From Acetivibrio sp964564015 (GTDB lineage: Bacteria; Bacillota; Clostridia; Acetivibrionales; Acetivibrionaceae), in contig CAZLZR010000003.1 of assembly GCA_964564015.1 (NCBI GenBank), positions 88,882 through 152,881 of the forward strand: a DNA stretch of 64,000 nucleotides, written 5' to 3'. The notes under the pieces were generated by a model. The model had not been told where the DNA came from, did no database searches, and worked only from the letters and a program-made list of their open reading frames with translations. How positions within the stretch are numbered: the first letter of the stretch is position 1; every line of letters starts with the position of its first letter. The translations under genes and the position numbers were made by a program. Shown here piece by piece: positions 8,200-17,213 of the stretch.

Positions 8200-8823
8200 A
8201 TGGCGCGTAAAAAAGACGAGTACTATTATGATACATTTGTGGAATTGGTTCAATATTCATGCAAAGCAGCAGAGCTGTTGAATCAAATTATGCACAACTT
8301 CAAAGTGGATGAATTGGAGAATAAAGTAAAGGCCATGCATGATATTGAGAATAGCGGAGATCGGGCAAGGCATGTAATGACAAGAAAGCTTTTGAAGGAG
8401 TTTATTACTCCTATTGAGAGAGAAGACATCATGGAATTGGCAAATTCAATTGATGATGTTACAGATGCAATTGAAGATGTTGTGTTGCATATGTACATGT
8501 ATAATGTTACAAATGTTCGCCCATATGCATTAAAGATGACTGATGTTATTGTTAAATGCTGTGACTCTTTAAAGCAGGCAATGGGGGAATTTCACAACTT
8601 CAGAAAATCCAAGGAATTGCATGAATTGATTGTTAAAGTCAACCAGTTTGAGGAAGATGGAGATAAGCTTTACACAGAGGCTATGAGAGATCTGCATGTC
8701 AATTGCAATGACTTTAAAGAAGTGGCAGCATGGGAATCTACATTCCACTTCCTTGAAAAGTGCTGCGATACTTGTGAAGAAGTTGCAAATGCAATGGAAG
8801 ATGTCATAATGAAGAATTCGTAG
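8200..8823 (+). CDS. DUF47/PhoU-like phosphate transport regulator
   Basis: A 207-aa all-helical protein with the PhoU-type repeated metal-binding pattern: IENSGDRARHVMTRKL and EEDGDKLYTEAMRDL, each with the E/DxxxD spacing. ATG 8200 is preferred to the in-frame TTG 8191 because AAAAGGA ends at 8190. It follows the PiT permease by 30 bp. Proteins of this family sit beside PiT carriers and are thought to modulate their activity from the cytoplasm. Full length for the family. Confidence 0.88.
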   Translation: MARKKDEYYYDTFVELVQYSCKAAELLNQIMHNFKVDELENKVKAMHDIENSGDRARHVMTRKLLKEFITPIEREDIMELANSIDDVTDAIEDVVLHMYMYNVTNVRPYALKMTDVIVKCCDSLKQAMGEFHNFRKSKELHELIVKVNQFEEDGDKLYTEAMRDLHVNCNDFKEVAAWESTFHFLEKCCDTCEEVANAMEDVIMKNS

Positions 8824-8824
8824 T

Positions 8825-9637
8825 ATGAAACTCTTTATTTCACCTGTTTTGAAACCTATATTTGGAGTTGCAGCTGCCATTATATTTATTATATGCTTGA
8901 TTTTTATAACCCATAGGATGAATAATTCCCAAAACTCACCTATTGATAATGCAATTTCTTTACAATCACCTGAGGTAACTAATACTTATACACCTGATTC
9001 TACCCATATGAATATTTATGAAGATGATCCTGCTCAAAAAGTCATTCCACTTGCATTTGAAAATATAGAAAATTTAGATTTTGAACAGAAAATGCAAACT
9101 CTAAATGAAAATTCTATAAAAGAGGTTATAAAGGAATATCATGCCGAAGGAGTAACCTTATTTACATTCAGGAAAAAAGATGATGATTTTATAATATATC
9201 TTGGTATAAAAGCAGATAAATTATATGAAGTTGACGAAGTTGGATATGGCAATTTTGAGGTTCAAATAAAAAGTACTTTCCTATTTGGTAAATCTTTAAT
9301 TAGAGTTGAGGGTATTGTTGGCTCAACCGCACCAGTAACTTATTATATTTATATAGAGAATAGTGTTCCTAGAATTTTTCTTTTCCTAAGCCGGGCTGTA
9401 AGTGAGATAGATGTTGATTCTGATGGTAATAAGGATATTATTTCATCTGTTTTAGGTTCTACTGAAATCTATAAAATAAAGAATGATCAATTAATATATT
9501 CATCATTAAACAAAACACTTAATGCAGATAATGTTTTCTTTAGTGAAGAAAAAGACTTAATCTTTGTTGCATATTCAGAACCATCAGAACAAACAAAATA
9601 TAAGCTAACAAAAGAAGGATTACTCCAACTGGAATAA
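8825..9637 (+). CDS. Membrane-anchored or secreted hypothetical protein
   Basis: ATG 8825 is one base past the preceding stop, so it is translationally linked to the phosphate genes although its own ribosome site is weak. Residues about 9-26 form one membrane helix or an uncleaved signal anchor. The remaining 240 residues face outside and are beta-rich; near residue 197 is DVDSDGNKDII, which resembles the calcium-binding loop of FG-GAP/VCBS repeats. I do not recognise the family. A role in phosphate use is suggested only by position. Confidence 0.65.
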   Translation: MKLFISPVLKPIFGVAAAIIFIICLIFITHRMNNSQNSPIDNAISLQSPEVTNTYTPDSTHMNIYEDDPAQKVIPLAFENIENLDFEQKMQTLNENSIKEVIKEYHAEGVTLFTFRKKDDDFIIYLGIKADKLYEVDEVGYGNFEVQIKSTFLFGKSLIRVEGIVGSTAPVTYYIYIENSVPRIFLFLSRAVSEIDVDSDGNKDIISSVLGSTEIYKIKNDQLIYSSLNKTLNADNVFFSEEKDLIFVAYSEPSEQTKYKLTKEGLLQLE

Positions 9638-9710
9638 AGATGGTGAAGTAAACATATGCGAGTAGCTGTATGCCCATGAACATTTTATTATCGACGTTTT
9701 AGCTGAATAA

Positions 9711-9866
9711 ACTTTGCTCGAAGTGTGGAATTCACCGAAAGCCATAATACTTTCTTATCCGGATCGGGCTGAGGATTCCGATAAGCCCTGTGGTGATTGC
9801 CCGGATTTCAGGAAGTGTCATGAAGGTCTGGGGATGTTTCAGGGAAGCTTTCTAATCGTGTTATAA
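9711..9866 (+). pseudogene. C-terminal remnant, possibly of a radical-SAM/SPASM protein
   Basis: An open frame without a start codon encodes a 51-residue tail containing SYPDRAEDSDKPCGDCPDF followed by RKCHEG. The Cys pattern CxxC, five residues, CH resembles the end of a SPASM iron-sulfur domain. No upstream part remains in the window, so this is read as gene debris. The family call is a guess from the Cys spacing. Confidence 0.3.
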
Positions 9867-9908
9867 GTTCGGCGCTTAAATTTTTAACAAAATAACTACT
9901 TTGTCATA

Positions 9909-10345
9909 TTAGCGTTTTGGAACATCATAACTTTGTGGAAAGTTCGCTTCAATTAGGAAATCAAGGTGTTTTTTAATTAAGTCGATATACTCGGCTTCGC
10001 TTTTGTAAAAAACAGGAAATGAATTACGCCAATCAGGCGGATAATAATTATCCATTATAACATCTAAGAATAATTCTTCTCCTTTATAATAGAAAAAATA
10101 GCTCCAGCCGAAATCTTCACAATTCAAAAAGAAAAAAACATATGTTTCTAAATCTATAGATAACTGTTTCGATACATGGAATCCTATATCAAGTTGATTT
10201 TCGAAAACTGTAGCGCTCCAATCTTTATTAACAGGAAAGGTATAACCAACAATATCATTATTTTTATGTACTGCAGCAATTCATTAGGTGTTTTATTCTT
10301 TACTGTTGTAACATTGGTAAACTCACTCCTTTTAGATCCCCACAA
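9909..10345 (-). pseudogene. Frameshifted hypothetical protein
   Basis: The longest start-to-stop frame covers only 9909-10127, but the same frame stays open upstream to about 10280 and encodes well-formed protein (DIVGYTFPVNKDWSATVFEN; LETYVFFFLNCEDFGWSYFF). Near 10277 the frame changes by one base: KNKTPNEL in one frame continues as AAVHKNND in the other, which indicates a one-base deletion in GAATTGCTGCAG. Upstream the frame stays open to about 10345 with no clear start. It looks like a decayed cytoplasmic protein of about 145 residues. The acidic, aromatic-rich composition would suit an immunity protein, but I cannot name a family. Confidence 0.5.
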
Positions 10346-10494
10346 ATAAATTCGTTAAGTTAAAGGATAATTGAATCATAGAAAACATACTTACAGATCT
10401 ATTGTAGAGTAAAATAACATATGTTTCAATAATGTATTAGTCTAAGAGACTTAACAATATAAATTGTGCTCTCGGAAAGTAAGAAATATATATT

Positions 10495-10529
10495 TAGTAT
10501 TGACATACTAAAAAATGATAAGGTATACT
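10495..10529 (+). promoter_or_regulatory. Promoter and overlapping dyad of the restriction-modification unit
   Basis: TTGACA (10500-10505), 18 bp, TATACT (10524-10529). The -35 hexamer lies inside the perfect dyad TAGTATTGACATACTA (10495-10510), a good candidate operator for repression of the restriction-modification genes. Confidence 0.65.
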
Positions 10530-10561
10530 GAAATAGTCGATGATATATTGGAAGGAGGACT

Positions 10562-12154
10562 ATGGTGAATTTAGAGATTGCCTTGAATATGCTGTACCAA
10601 AGACAGATATCTTCCAGAGAGCAGCTCTTAAATGAAATGTTAAGAGTAAAATTAACATCGAAGAAGCTTGAAGATACTTCAATTACAATAAAAGATAAAG
10701 AGAAACTTTTTCAGTTTATGAAACAGACAACTGAAGAGGAATTGGGTCTTTTTCCTGCTGATAGAGATGATTTTTTTGAAATCTTCCAGGCTTTAAAGAA
10801 TATTGACTTATTAGAGTTTACTATAGAGATTTATAAAAATGACCGAATGGGTACAGTCTTTGCACCTGTTTATTTGAGCTCGTATATTAGTAAAAAATTA
10901 AAGAAACTTAAGCCTAAGAATGTTCTTATAACAGAAGCTGAAAAACATCTGGCTGGACTTAAAGAAATAATTGGTCAAATACCGGATAGCAAAATTACAT
11001 TAACAACTCAGCTAAAACCTATGAAATTGTTATTAAAACTTATTTTTGGAGAGACTGAAAATGTAAAGGTCAGGTTTGAGTCAATATACACTGATTGTTT
11101 ATCAGATGAACGCTTTGATTATATCTATTGCCTGCCTGCTTTTGGTTATAAACCGGATGAAATAGGGAAAAGCTTTTTTACTCGTGAGAGTGACGGGATA
11201 GCAATCGAAAACATGCTAGGGCACCTTAGTGAGGTGGGGACACTTGATATAATTGTCCCGGCAAAAATGACCTTTGCAGGAATGGGATTTGAAAAAATCC
11301 GATCCTATATCACTGAAAATTTCAGCATCAGGAATATTAACATTTTACCTGAAGGCACTTTCAGACCTGTAACTTCAATCAAGACATATTTTTTTACTAT
11401 TGCAAACGGTACACAAACAAATGTGGAAATTGGAACCTTTGTCCTGAACAAAGATGCCTTTGAGGTATCAGAGGAAAAAGAGATTTTAGCAAAAGATTTT
11501 TTATCTCATGAGGACTGGAGGATTGAGCTGCTTTTATCTGAGGATGATGATAATATCAGAAAATTTAAAAGTTCTACTATTGAGAAAGTAAAATTAAAAG
11601 ATATTGCAGAAGTGTTCCGGGGAAAATCCATACTTAAGAAAGATACAGCTGTGGGTAATATTTCTGTATTAAATATTTCAAATATAGAAAATGGAGAAAT
11701 CAACTATGCGGATATGGATACTCTTGTGGAAGAGGAACGTAAGGTCAAACGCTATGAATTACTAAGTGGTGATGTGGTTCTTTCCTGTAGGGGTACTGCT
11801 ATAAAGGCAGCTGTATTTGAGCAGCAGGACAAATTAATAATTGCATCTGCAAACCTGATTGTTATAAGACCTAAGGATAGAATTAAAGGTGAATATGTTA
11901 AAATGTTTTTAGAAAGTCCGGTGGGCATGGCAATTATAAAAAGCTTTCAAAGAGGGACATCTATAATGAATATCAACCATTCTGATATAATGGAAATGGA
12001 AATACCAATAGTGCCTATTGATGCCCAGAAAAAAATGGTTGAAAAGTATAATAAGGAATTTGAACTTTATAAGAAGACCGTTAAGGAAGCAGAAAAAAGA
12101 TGGATGAATATTAAAGGTGCTTTATATACAGAATTAATCGAAGGAGGACATTGA
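10562..12154 (+). CDS. Degenerate N6-methylase domain fused to a type I specificity (HsdS-like) domain
   Basis: The 530-aa protein has two parts. Residues about 1-340 follow the fold pattern of an HsdM-type methylase (FAPVYLSSYI, then a Rossmann-like stretch, VPAKMTFAGMGFEKIRSYI), but the SAM motif is absent (ITEAEKHLAGL) and the NPPF position reads CLPAFGYKP, so it should be inactive. Residues about 345-525 are one HsdS-type target-recognition unit: VKLKDIAEVFRGKSI, LLSGDVVLSCRGTAIKAA, PIVPIDAQKKMVEKY and a C-terminal helix. AAGGAGG at 10552 allows ATG 10562 or GTG 10565. It overlaps no gene but ends 3 bp before hsdM, so it is cotranslated with it. It may provide alternative DNA specificity or a regulatory dummy subunit. 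Confidence 0.75.
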   Translation: MVNLEIALNMLYQRQISSREQLLNEMLRVKLTSKKLEDTSITIKDKEKLFQFMKQTTEEELGLFPADRDDFFEIFQALKNIDLLEFTIEIYKNDRMGTVFAPVYLSSYISKKLKKLKPKNVLITEAEKHLAGLKEIIGQIPDSKITLTTQLKPMKLLLKLIFGETENVKVRFESIYTDCLSDERFDYIYCLPAFGYKPDEIGKSFFTRESDGIAIENMLGHLSEVGTLDIIVPAKMTFAGMGFEKIRSYITENFSIRNINILPEGTFRPVTSIKTYFFTIANGTQTNVEIGTFVLNKDAFEVSEEKEILAKDFLSHEDWRIELLLSEDDDNIRKFKSSTIEKVKLKDIAEVFRGKSILKKDTAVGNISVLNISNIENGEINYADMDTLVEEERKVKRYELLSGDVVLSCRGTAIKAAVFEQQDKLIIASANLIVIRPKDRIKGEYVKMFLESPVGMAIIKSFQRGTSIMNINHSDIMEMEIPIVPIDAQKKMVEKYNKEFELYKKTVKEAEKRWMNIKGALYTELIEGGH

Positions 12155-12156
12155 TA

Positions 12157-13638
12157 ATGGCAGTGAATTTGGAATTTGAAAATAAGTTGTGGGAAATGGC
12201 GGACAAACTAAGAGGTAATATTCAACCCTCTGATTATAAAGATGTTATTTTAGGGCTGATTTTCTTGAAATATATATCTGACAGTTTTGAAGAGAAATTT
12301 AATGAGTTGGTCAAAGAAGGGGATGGTTTTGAAGAAGACAGAGATGCTTATGTCGAAGATAATGTTTTCTTTGTACCTCCAAGTGCTCGTTGGGAGTTTA
12401 TTAAAAAGAGTGCAAAACAAAGCACTATTGGTCAAATTATAGATGAAGCTATGATTGTTATTGAAAGGGAGAATAAGAATCTTAAAGGGGTTCTTCCGAA
12501 AAACTATGCAAGGCCTGAGCTTGATAAAACAAAGCTGGGTGAATTGATAGATTTATTTTCCTTTAACCTTGGAAACAAAGAAGCAAAAGCACAGGATGTT
12601 TTAGGTAGGGTTTATGAATATTTTTTAGGCAAATTCGGTTCAAGTGAAGGCGAATACTACACACCGCCAAGCATTGTAAAGCTTCTGGTAGGGATGATTG
12701 AACCCTTTGAAGGCAGGGTTTATGACCCTTGCTGCGGTTCTGGAGGCATGTTTGTTCAATCTGCAAAGTTTGTTGAGGAACATCAGGGAAGAAAAGATGA
12801 TATCCGTGTATACGGTCAGGAATATACAGCAACTACATGGCGATTATGCAAAATGAACCTTGCCATAAGGGGAATTGATGGAGACCTTGGAGAGCGTGAT
12901 GCAGATACATTTGGAAATGACCTTCATAAAAATTTAAGGGCTGATTTTGTCTTGGCAAATCCACCCTTTAATGTTAGTGACTATACTTTGATACAAGATG
13001 ATGCTAGATGGAAATATGGAATTCCACCGGCAAATAATGCAAACTATGCTTGGATTGAGCATATCATTAGTAAGCTTTCTCCTAAAGGTGTAGCCGGATT
13101 TGTACTCGCAAACGGCTCAATGAGCACATCAACGAAGGCTGAAAGTGATATCAGGAAAAATATAATTGAGTTTGGGCTGGTGGACTGTATAGTAACTATG
13201 CCTGCGAATCTATTTTATAATGTTACAATTCCGGTTTGTTTGTGGTTTATCTCAAAGAAAAGGGAAAATCGCAAGGATAAAATACTGTTTATTGATGCCA
13301 GAAAGATGGGAACGATGGTTACTCGTAAGCACAGAGAACTGTCGGATGAAGAAATTCAACAGGTATGTGATACTTATCATAATTGGAGAGATGGTAAAAG
13401 TGATTATCAGGATGTACAAGGGTTCTGTAAATCGGCAGGTATTGAGGAAATAAGAGAACACGAGTATATCGTAACTCCGGGTAGGTATGTAGGAATTGAA
13501 GAAGTTGAAGAGGATGGGGAGCCGTTTGATGAGAAAATGACAAGGTTGACTGGTGAGCTTGCTGAGCTGTTTGCTAAGTCGCATGATTTGGAGGATGAGA
13601 TTAAGCAGCGATTGGGGGCTATTGGGTATGAGTTCTAG
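12157..13638 (+). CDS. hsdM: Type I restriction-modification methylase subunit HsdM
   Basis: A 493-aa enzyme. Residues 1-150 form the HsdM N-terminal helical domain. The SAM-binding motif I is DPCCGSGGMF at about residue 190, and the catalytic NPPF is at 268-271. Downstream, the family segment HIISKLSPKGVAGFVLANGS and a C-terminal helical tail are present. It transfers methyl groups to adenine N6 in complex with HsdS and is also needed by HsdR. ATG 12157 has AGGAGG at 12142-12148. The next gene starts inside its 3' end (11-bp overlap). Length and motifs are intact. Confidence 0.95.
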   Translation: MAVNLEFENKLWEMADKLRGNIQPSDYKDVILGLIFLKYISDSFEEKFNELVKEGDGFEEDRDAYVEDNVFFVPPSARWEFIKKSAKQSTIGQIIDEAMIVIERENKNLKGVLPKNYARPELDKTKLGELIDLFSFNLGNKEAKAQDVLGRVYEYFLGKFGSSEGEYYTPPSIVKLLVGMIEPFEGRVYDPCCGSGGMFVQSAKFVEEHQGRKDDIRVYGQEYTATTWRLCKMNLAIRGIDGDLGERDADTFGNDLHKNLRADFVLANPPFNVSDYTLIQDDARWKYGIPPANNANYAWIEHIISKLSPKGVAGFVLANGSMSTSTKAESDIRKNIIEFGLVDCIVTMPANLFYNVTIPVCLWFISKKRENRKDKILFIDARKMGTMVTRKHRELSDEEIQQVCDTYHNWRDGKSDYQDVQGFCKSAGIEEIREHEYIVTPGRYVGIEEVEEDGEPFDEKMTRLTGELAELFAKSHDLEDEIKQRLGAIGYEF

Positions 13639-14650
13639 GGAAAATCAAATTTTGCAAAATTATAATGAAGTTATTAGCATGATTGAACAAGCTAAAAATC
13701 GGGTTAATTCATATGTCAACAGAGAATTGATTGACTTGTATTTTGGGATAGGTAAATATGTAAGTGAAAAAGTTGAAATTGATGGATGGGGAAAAGGCAC
13801 AGTAAAAGCCTTGTCTGAATTTTTATCTACAAATTATCCTGATACTAAAGGATTTTCAGCGCAAAACATTTGGAGAATGAAGCAATTTTATGAAACTTAT
13901 AAAGATGATGAAAAACTCTCACCACTGGTGAGAGAATTAAGTTGGTCAAATAATCTTGAAATATTTTCAAGAGCGAAATCAGTTGAAGAAAGAGAATTTT
14001 ATATCAGAATGAGCATAAAGGAAAAGTACGCAAAGCGTGAGCTTATTAGGCAAATTGATTCATGCTTATTTGAAAGAGTAGCAATTTCTGATACTAAAAA
14101 AGCGTTGGGATTAATTACAAATGATGATAAATTTTCATTAATAAGAGACAATTATATTTTAGAATTCTTAAACTTACCGGAAGGCTTTAAAGAAAAGGAC
14201 TTAAGAAAGCAGATTGTAATTAATTTAAAACAATTTATTTTGGAATTTGGTAGAGATTTTGTTTTTGTTGGAGAGGAATACAGAGTTCAAGTAGGGAATG
14301 AAGATTTTTATATTGATTTAGTATTCTTCCATAGAGAATTAACTTGTCTTGTAGCTTTTGAGCTTAAGATTGATAAATTTAAGCCAGAATACATTGGGGA
14401 AATGAATTTTTACTTAGAGGCCTTAGATAGAGATGTGAAGAAAGATAAGGAAAATCCGAGTATTGGTGTTATTCTTTGTACCGATAAGGATGATGAGGTA
14501 GTTGAATATGCTTTGAGTAGGAATATTTCACCCACTTTGGTTGCAGAGTACAAGACAAAATTGATTGATAAAGAGATTTTACAGCAGAAGTTGCATGAGT
14601 TTTATAGATTGGCTGAGGATAGCTTGATTGGAGTGGTCAATGATGAGTGA
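13628..14650 (+). CDS. DUF1016/YhcG-type PD-(D/E)XK nuclease
   Basis: The frame is open from 13553, but ATG 13628 (MSSRENQILQNYNEVI) fits the family start and lies in the hsdM end. Residues about 5-150 are the helical DUF1016 N-domain (GWGKGTVKALSEFL, SAQNIWRMKQFYETY, SWSNNLEIFSRAKS). Residues about 220-330 carry the nuclease core: FYIDLVFFHRELTCLVAFELKI has Asp and the ExK pair, followed by KPEYIGEMNFYLEAL. YhcG-type proteins frequently sit inside type I restriction loci. Its exact role is not established. It is translationally coupled to hsdM. Confidence 0.88.
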   Translation: MSSRENQILQNYNEVISMIEQAKNRVNSYVNRELIDLYFGIGKYVSEKVEIDGWGKGTVKALSEFLSTNYPDTKGFSAQNIWRMKQFYETYKDDEKLSPLVRELSWSNNLEIFSRAKSVEEREFYIRMSIKEKYAKRELIRQIDSCLFERVAISDTKKALGLITNDDKFSLIRDNYILEFLNLPEGFKEKDLRKQIVINLKQFILEFGRDFVFVGEEYRVQVGNEDFYIDLVFFHRELTCLVAFELKIDKFKPEYIGEMNFYLEALDRDVKKDKENPSIGVILCTDKDDEVVEYALSRNISPTLVAEYKTKLIDKEILQQKLHEFYRLAEDSLIGVVNDE

Positions 14651-14771
14651 AATGACAAAGCTGTCAAGTGAGCGGGCTGAAAAGTATGCATGTAAAACAG
14701 AACCATTATTCTGGAATGTTTTTGGGAAAGAACATATCATGGTAGAGCAATTTTCTAATAAGAATTGTTAG
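14643..14771 (+). CDS. Small open frame, possible gene debris
   Basis: A 42-aa frame starting MSEMTKLSSERAEKYACKTE overlaps the end of the DUF1016 gene by 8 bp. The first dozen residues look like the start of some HsdS proteins, but nothing HsdS-like follows. It could be a truncated hsdS start or a chance frame. Confidence 0.25.
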   Translation: MSEMTKLSSERAEKYACKTEPLFWNVFGKEHIMVEQFSNKNC

Positions 14772-14773
14772 TG

Positions 14774-14793
14774 CGATAAATTGTGATTTATCG
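14774..14793. repeat. Perfect 8-bp inverted repeat before the recombinase gene
   Basis: CGATAAAT, loop TGTG, ATTTATCG. It lies between the nuclease gene and the tyrosine recombinase gene, with flanks GTG and GAC. It could be a recombinase core site, an operator or a weak hairpin; a T-run is missing. Confidence 0.45.
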
Positions 14794-14870
14794 GACTAAA
14801 GTATTTCAATAATAGACTGGACATAAGCTGTAGTTACGGTAATATACCTACTATAAGGGAGGTTATTACT

Positions 14871-15836
14871 ATGAACCAAGAGATTGTCAATTCAATAATG
14901 TATCAAATGGCTTTGCATTTGGACAACCAACAGCAAATGAAATTAAAACAAGTTCTAGAGCAAGTCATGCATAATAATGATGAGTCAGAAGATGATTCGT
15001 TTGAACTTTTGGATCGTTTTATAGCAACAAAAAAGTTAGAGGGACGTTCAGATAAGACGCTTGAATTCTATAGGAATACTGTTCACAAGATGCTGATGGC
15101 AATAGATAAAAATGTTAAGGCTATTACAACGGATGACCTAAGAATGTATCTTACAGATTATCAAAGTAGAGCAACTGTTAGTAAACAAAGCGTAGATAAT
15201 GTAAGGCGTAACCTTTCAAGTTTCTTTACATGGCTTGAAGATGAAAATTATATTATGAAAAGTCCGGTTAGAAGGATTCGTAAGATTAAGACAACTACTT
15301 CTGTTAAAGAAACATATTCGGATGATGAGATGGAAAGATTAAGGGATTCTTGTACTGAAATTAGAGATTTGGCTATGATTGATTTATTATCATCAACAGG
15401 TATGCGTGTAGGCGAATTAGTATTACTAAATCGAGAAGATATAGACTTTAATGAGCGAGAATGTATTGTTTTCGGAAAAGGTGATAAAGAAAGAATTGTA
15501 TATTTTGATGCAAGAACCAAGCTGCATCTGCAGGAATATTTGAATAGTAGAATTGATGATAATCCAGCATTGTTTGTGGGGTTGAGGTCACCAAATGAAC
15601 GACTAGAAATAGGTGGGATTGAGGTTAGAATCCGTAAGCTTGGAAGAAGCATAGGTATAAAAAAGTGCCATCCCCATAAATTTAGAAGGACGATGGCGAC
15701 AGTAGCAATAGACAAAGGAATGCCTATAGAGCAAGTGCAGAAGCTCTTAGGACACGAGAAAATAGATACAACGCTTCATTATGCAATGGTGAAACAGAGT
15801 AATGTAAAGAATGCACATAGAAAATATATAGGGTAG
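14871..15836 (+). CDS. Tyrosine recombinase (XerD-like integrase) of the restriction locus
   Basis: A 321-aa recombinase. Residues about 45-135 form the SAM-like core-binding domain (LEGRSDKTLEFYRNTVHKML). The catalytic domain shows the Arg in SSTGMRVGELVLLN, the Lys in GKGDKERIVYF, the HxxR in HPHKFRRTMAT, and the His and Tyr region in LLGHEKIDTTLHYAMV. GGGAGG precedes ATG by about ten bases. Recombinases of this kind placed beside hsdS genes are known to shuffle target-recognition halves and so vary methylation. Here only one intact hsdS is present, with remnants elsewhere in the island, so past shuffling is plausible. It ends 8 bp before hsdS, in the same transcription unit. Confidence 0.92.
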   Translation: MNQEIVNSIMYQMALHLDNQQQMKLKQVLEQVMHNNDESEDDSFELLDRFIATKKLEGRSDKTLEFYRNTVHKMLMAIDKNVKAITTDDLRMYLTDYQSRATVSKQSVDNVRRNLSSFFTWLEDENYIMKSPVRRIRKIKTTTSVKETYSDDEMERLRDSCTEIRDLAMIDLLSSTGMRVGELVLLNREDIDFNERECIVFGKGDKERIVYFDARTKLHLQEYLNSRIDDNPALFVGLRSPNERLEIGGIEVRIRKLGRSIGIKKCHPHKFRRTMATVAIDKGMPIEQVQKLLGHEKIDTTLHYAMVKQSNVKNAHRKYIG

Positions 15837-15844
15837 GTGATTTG

Positions 15845-16969
15845 ATGGAAGTATGGAATGAAGGAAAAATCAGAGATTTTGCTGATGTTAAAGGCGGCAA
15901 AAGACTTCCTAAAGGAAAGCAATTAATTACGGAACCTAATTCGCATCCTTATATTAGGATTAGAGATTTGGGGAAAAGTAAGGTGTTAGAACTTAATTCT
16001 GATTATGAATATGTGGATGATGAAACGCAGAAATCTATAGCTAGATATATTGTTGATGCAGGTGATATTCTTATTAGTGTGGTTGGAACAATAGGTTTAA
16101 TTGCAATTGTAGGGGAGAGTTTAGATAAAGCAAATCAAACGGAAAACTGTGATAAGATAATTAATTTAAAGGGGATTAGTAGGGACTATTTGTATTATTA
16201 TTTAGTATCACCTGCGGGACAGGAAGAGATTAAAAGAGGAACAGTAGGTGCTGTACAACCCAAGTTACCTCTTAAAAATGTACAGGATATAAACATTAAA
16301 TACCCTTCATTTGAAACACAGGAAAAGATTGTGTCAATTTTAAATTCTATTGATGATAAGATTTCGATAAATGAAGCGATAAATAGGAATTTACAGCAGC
16401 AAGCACAGGCAATATATTTATCAATGTTTATTACCAATGCAGATCCTGATTGGATAATAGGTAAACTTTGCGATTTGATTACAGTAAAATATGGAAAAGA
16501 CCATAAAAAATTAGAAGACGGACTATTTCCGGTATATGGTTCGGGTGGGATAATGCGTTATGTAGAACGAGCTCTTTATGATAAAGAGTCAGTCCTAATT
16601 CCAAGAAAAGGTTCTTTGAATAATGTTATGTATGTGAATGAGCCATTCTGGTCAGTAGATACAATGTTTTATACAGAAATGAAGATACCAAACATTGCAA
16701 AATTTATTTTTCACTTCATAAAGGATAAAGACCTTGCATCTATGAATGCTGGTTCTGCGGTACCAAGTATGACTACTGATATTCTTAACTCTATGGAAAT
16801 AAAGATACCTTTTGCCGAAAAACTAGATTCATTTGAAAATGTTGTTGCTCCAATATATGATGCAATCCAGGCAAATAACTGTCAATCTGCAAAATTAGGG
16901 AAGCTGCGAGATACATTACTTCCAAAGTTAATGACCGGTGAACTGGATGTCTCAGATATTAACATTTAA
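15845..16969 (+). CDS. hsdS: Type I restriction-modification specificity subunit HsdS
   Basis: A 374-aa protein with two target-recognition units, each followed by a long conserved helix. Unit 1: GKIRDFADVKGGKRLPKGK, then ETQEKIVSILNSIDDKISIN and NLQQQAQAIY at about residues 160-195. Unit 2: GKLCDLITVKYGKDH, SVDTMFYTEMKI, and a final LRDTLLPKLMTGELDV helix. It selects the bipartite DNA target and binds HsdM and HsdR. ATG 15845 is preferred to the in-frame TTG 15842; AGGTG lies at 15835-15839. It follows the recombinase directly. Confidence 0.93.
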   Translation: MEVWNEGKIRDFADVKGGKRLPKGKQLITEPNSHPYIRIRDLGKSKVLELNSDYEYVDDETQKSIARYIVDAGDILISVVGTIGLIAIVGESLDKANQTENCDKIINLKGISRDYLYYYLVSPAGQEEIKRGTVGAVQPKLPLKNVQDINIKYPSFETQEKIVSILNSIDDKISINEAINRNLQQQAQAIYLSMFITNADPDWIIGKLCDLITVKYGKDHKKLEDGLFPVYGSGGIMRYVERALYDKESVLIPRKGSLNNVMYVNEPFWSVDTMFYTEMKIPNIAKFIFHFIKDKDLASMNAGSAVPSMTTDILNSMEIKIPFAEKLDSFENVVAPIYDAIQANNCQSAKLGKLRDTLLPKLMTGELDVSDINI

Positions 16970-17213
16970 GCCATTATAGTAAAATAAATGCAAATATTTC
17001 GAATGCATTGGTTTGGAGAGTAAGGTTGGCAGCCATATGGGAACTATCTATTATGATTTTTTTAAGTATTATGTTCAAGATTTAGTGTGTGCAAATAAGA
17101 TAATAGAAGATTATGAGTATTATACATAGTGGCAGTGAAATTCATTTTGGCATGTTTTTTAAGTTAAACTAACAGGATACTGTATGATATTTAATAAATA
17201 AGAAGGTGGGAAA

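Noticed and set aside
9711..9866. Functional small Cys-rich gene
   Set aside because: There is no start codon or ribosome site in this frame and the sequence reads like the end of a larger protein, so it is listed as a remnant.
13252..13584. Minus-strand frames opposite the end of hsdM
   Set aside because: No ribosome site or recognisable domain; hsdM is intact on the plus strand.
15248..15715. 155-aa minus-strand frame opposite the tyrosine recombinase
   Set aside because: It is a shadow of the recombinase, whose catalytic motifs are complete on the plus strand.
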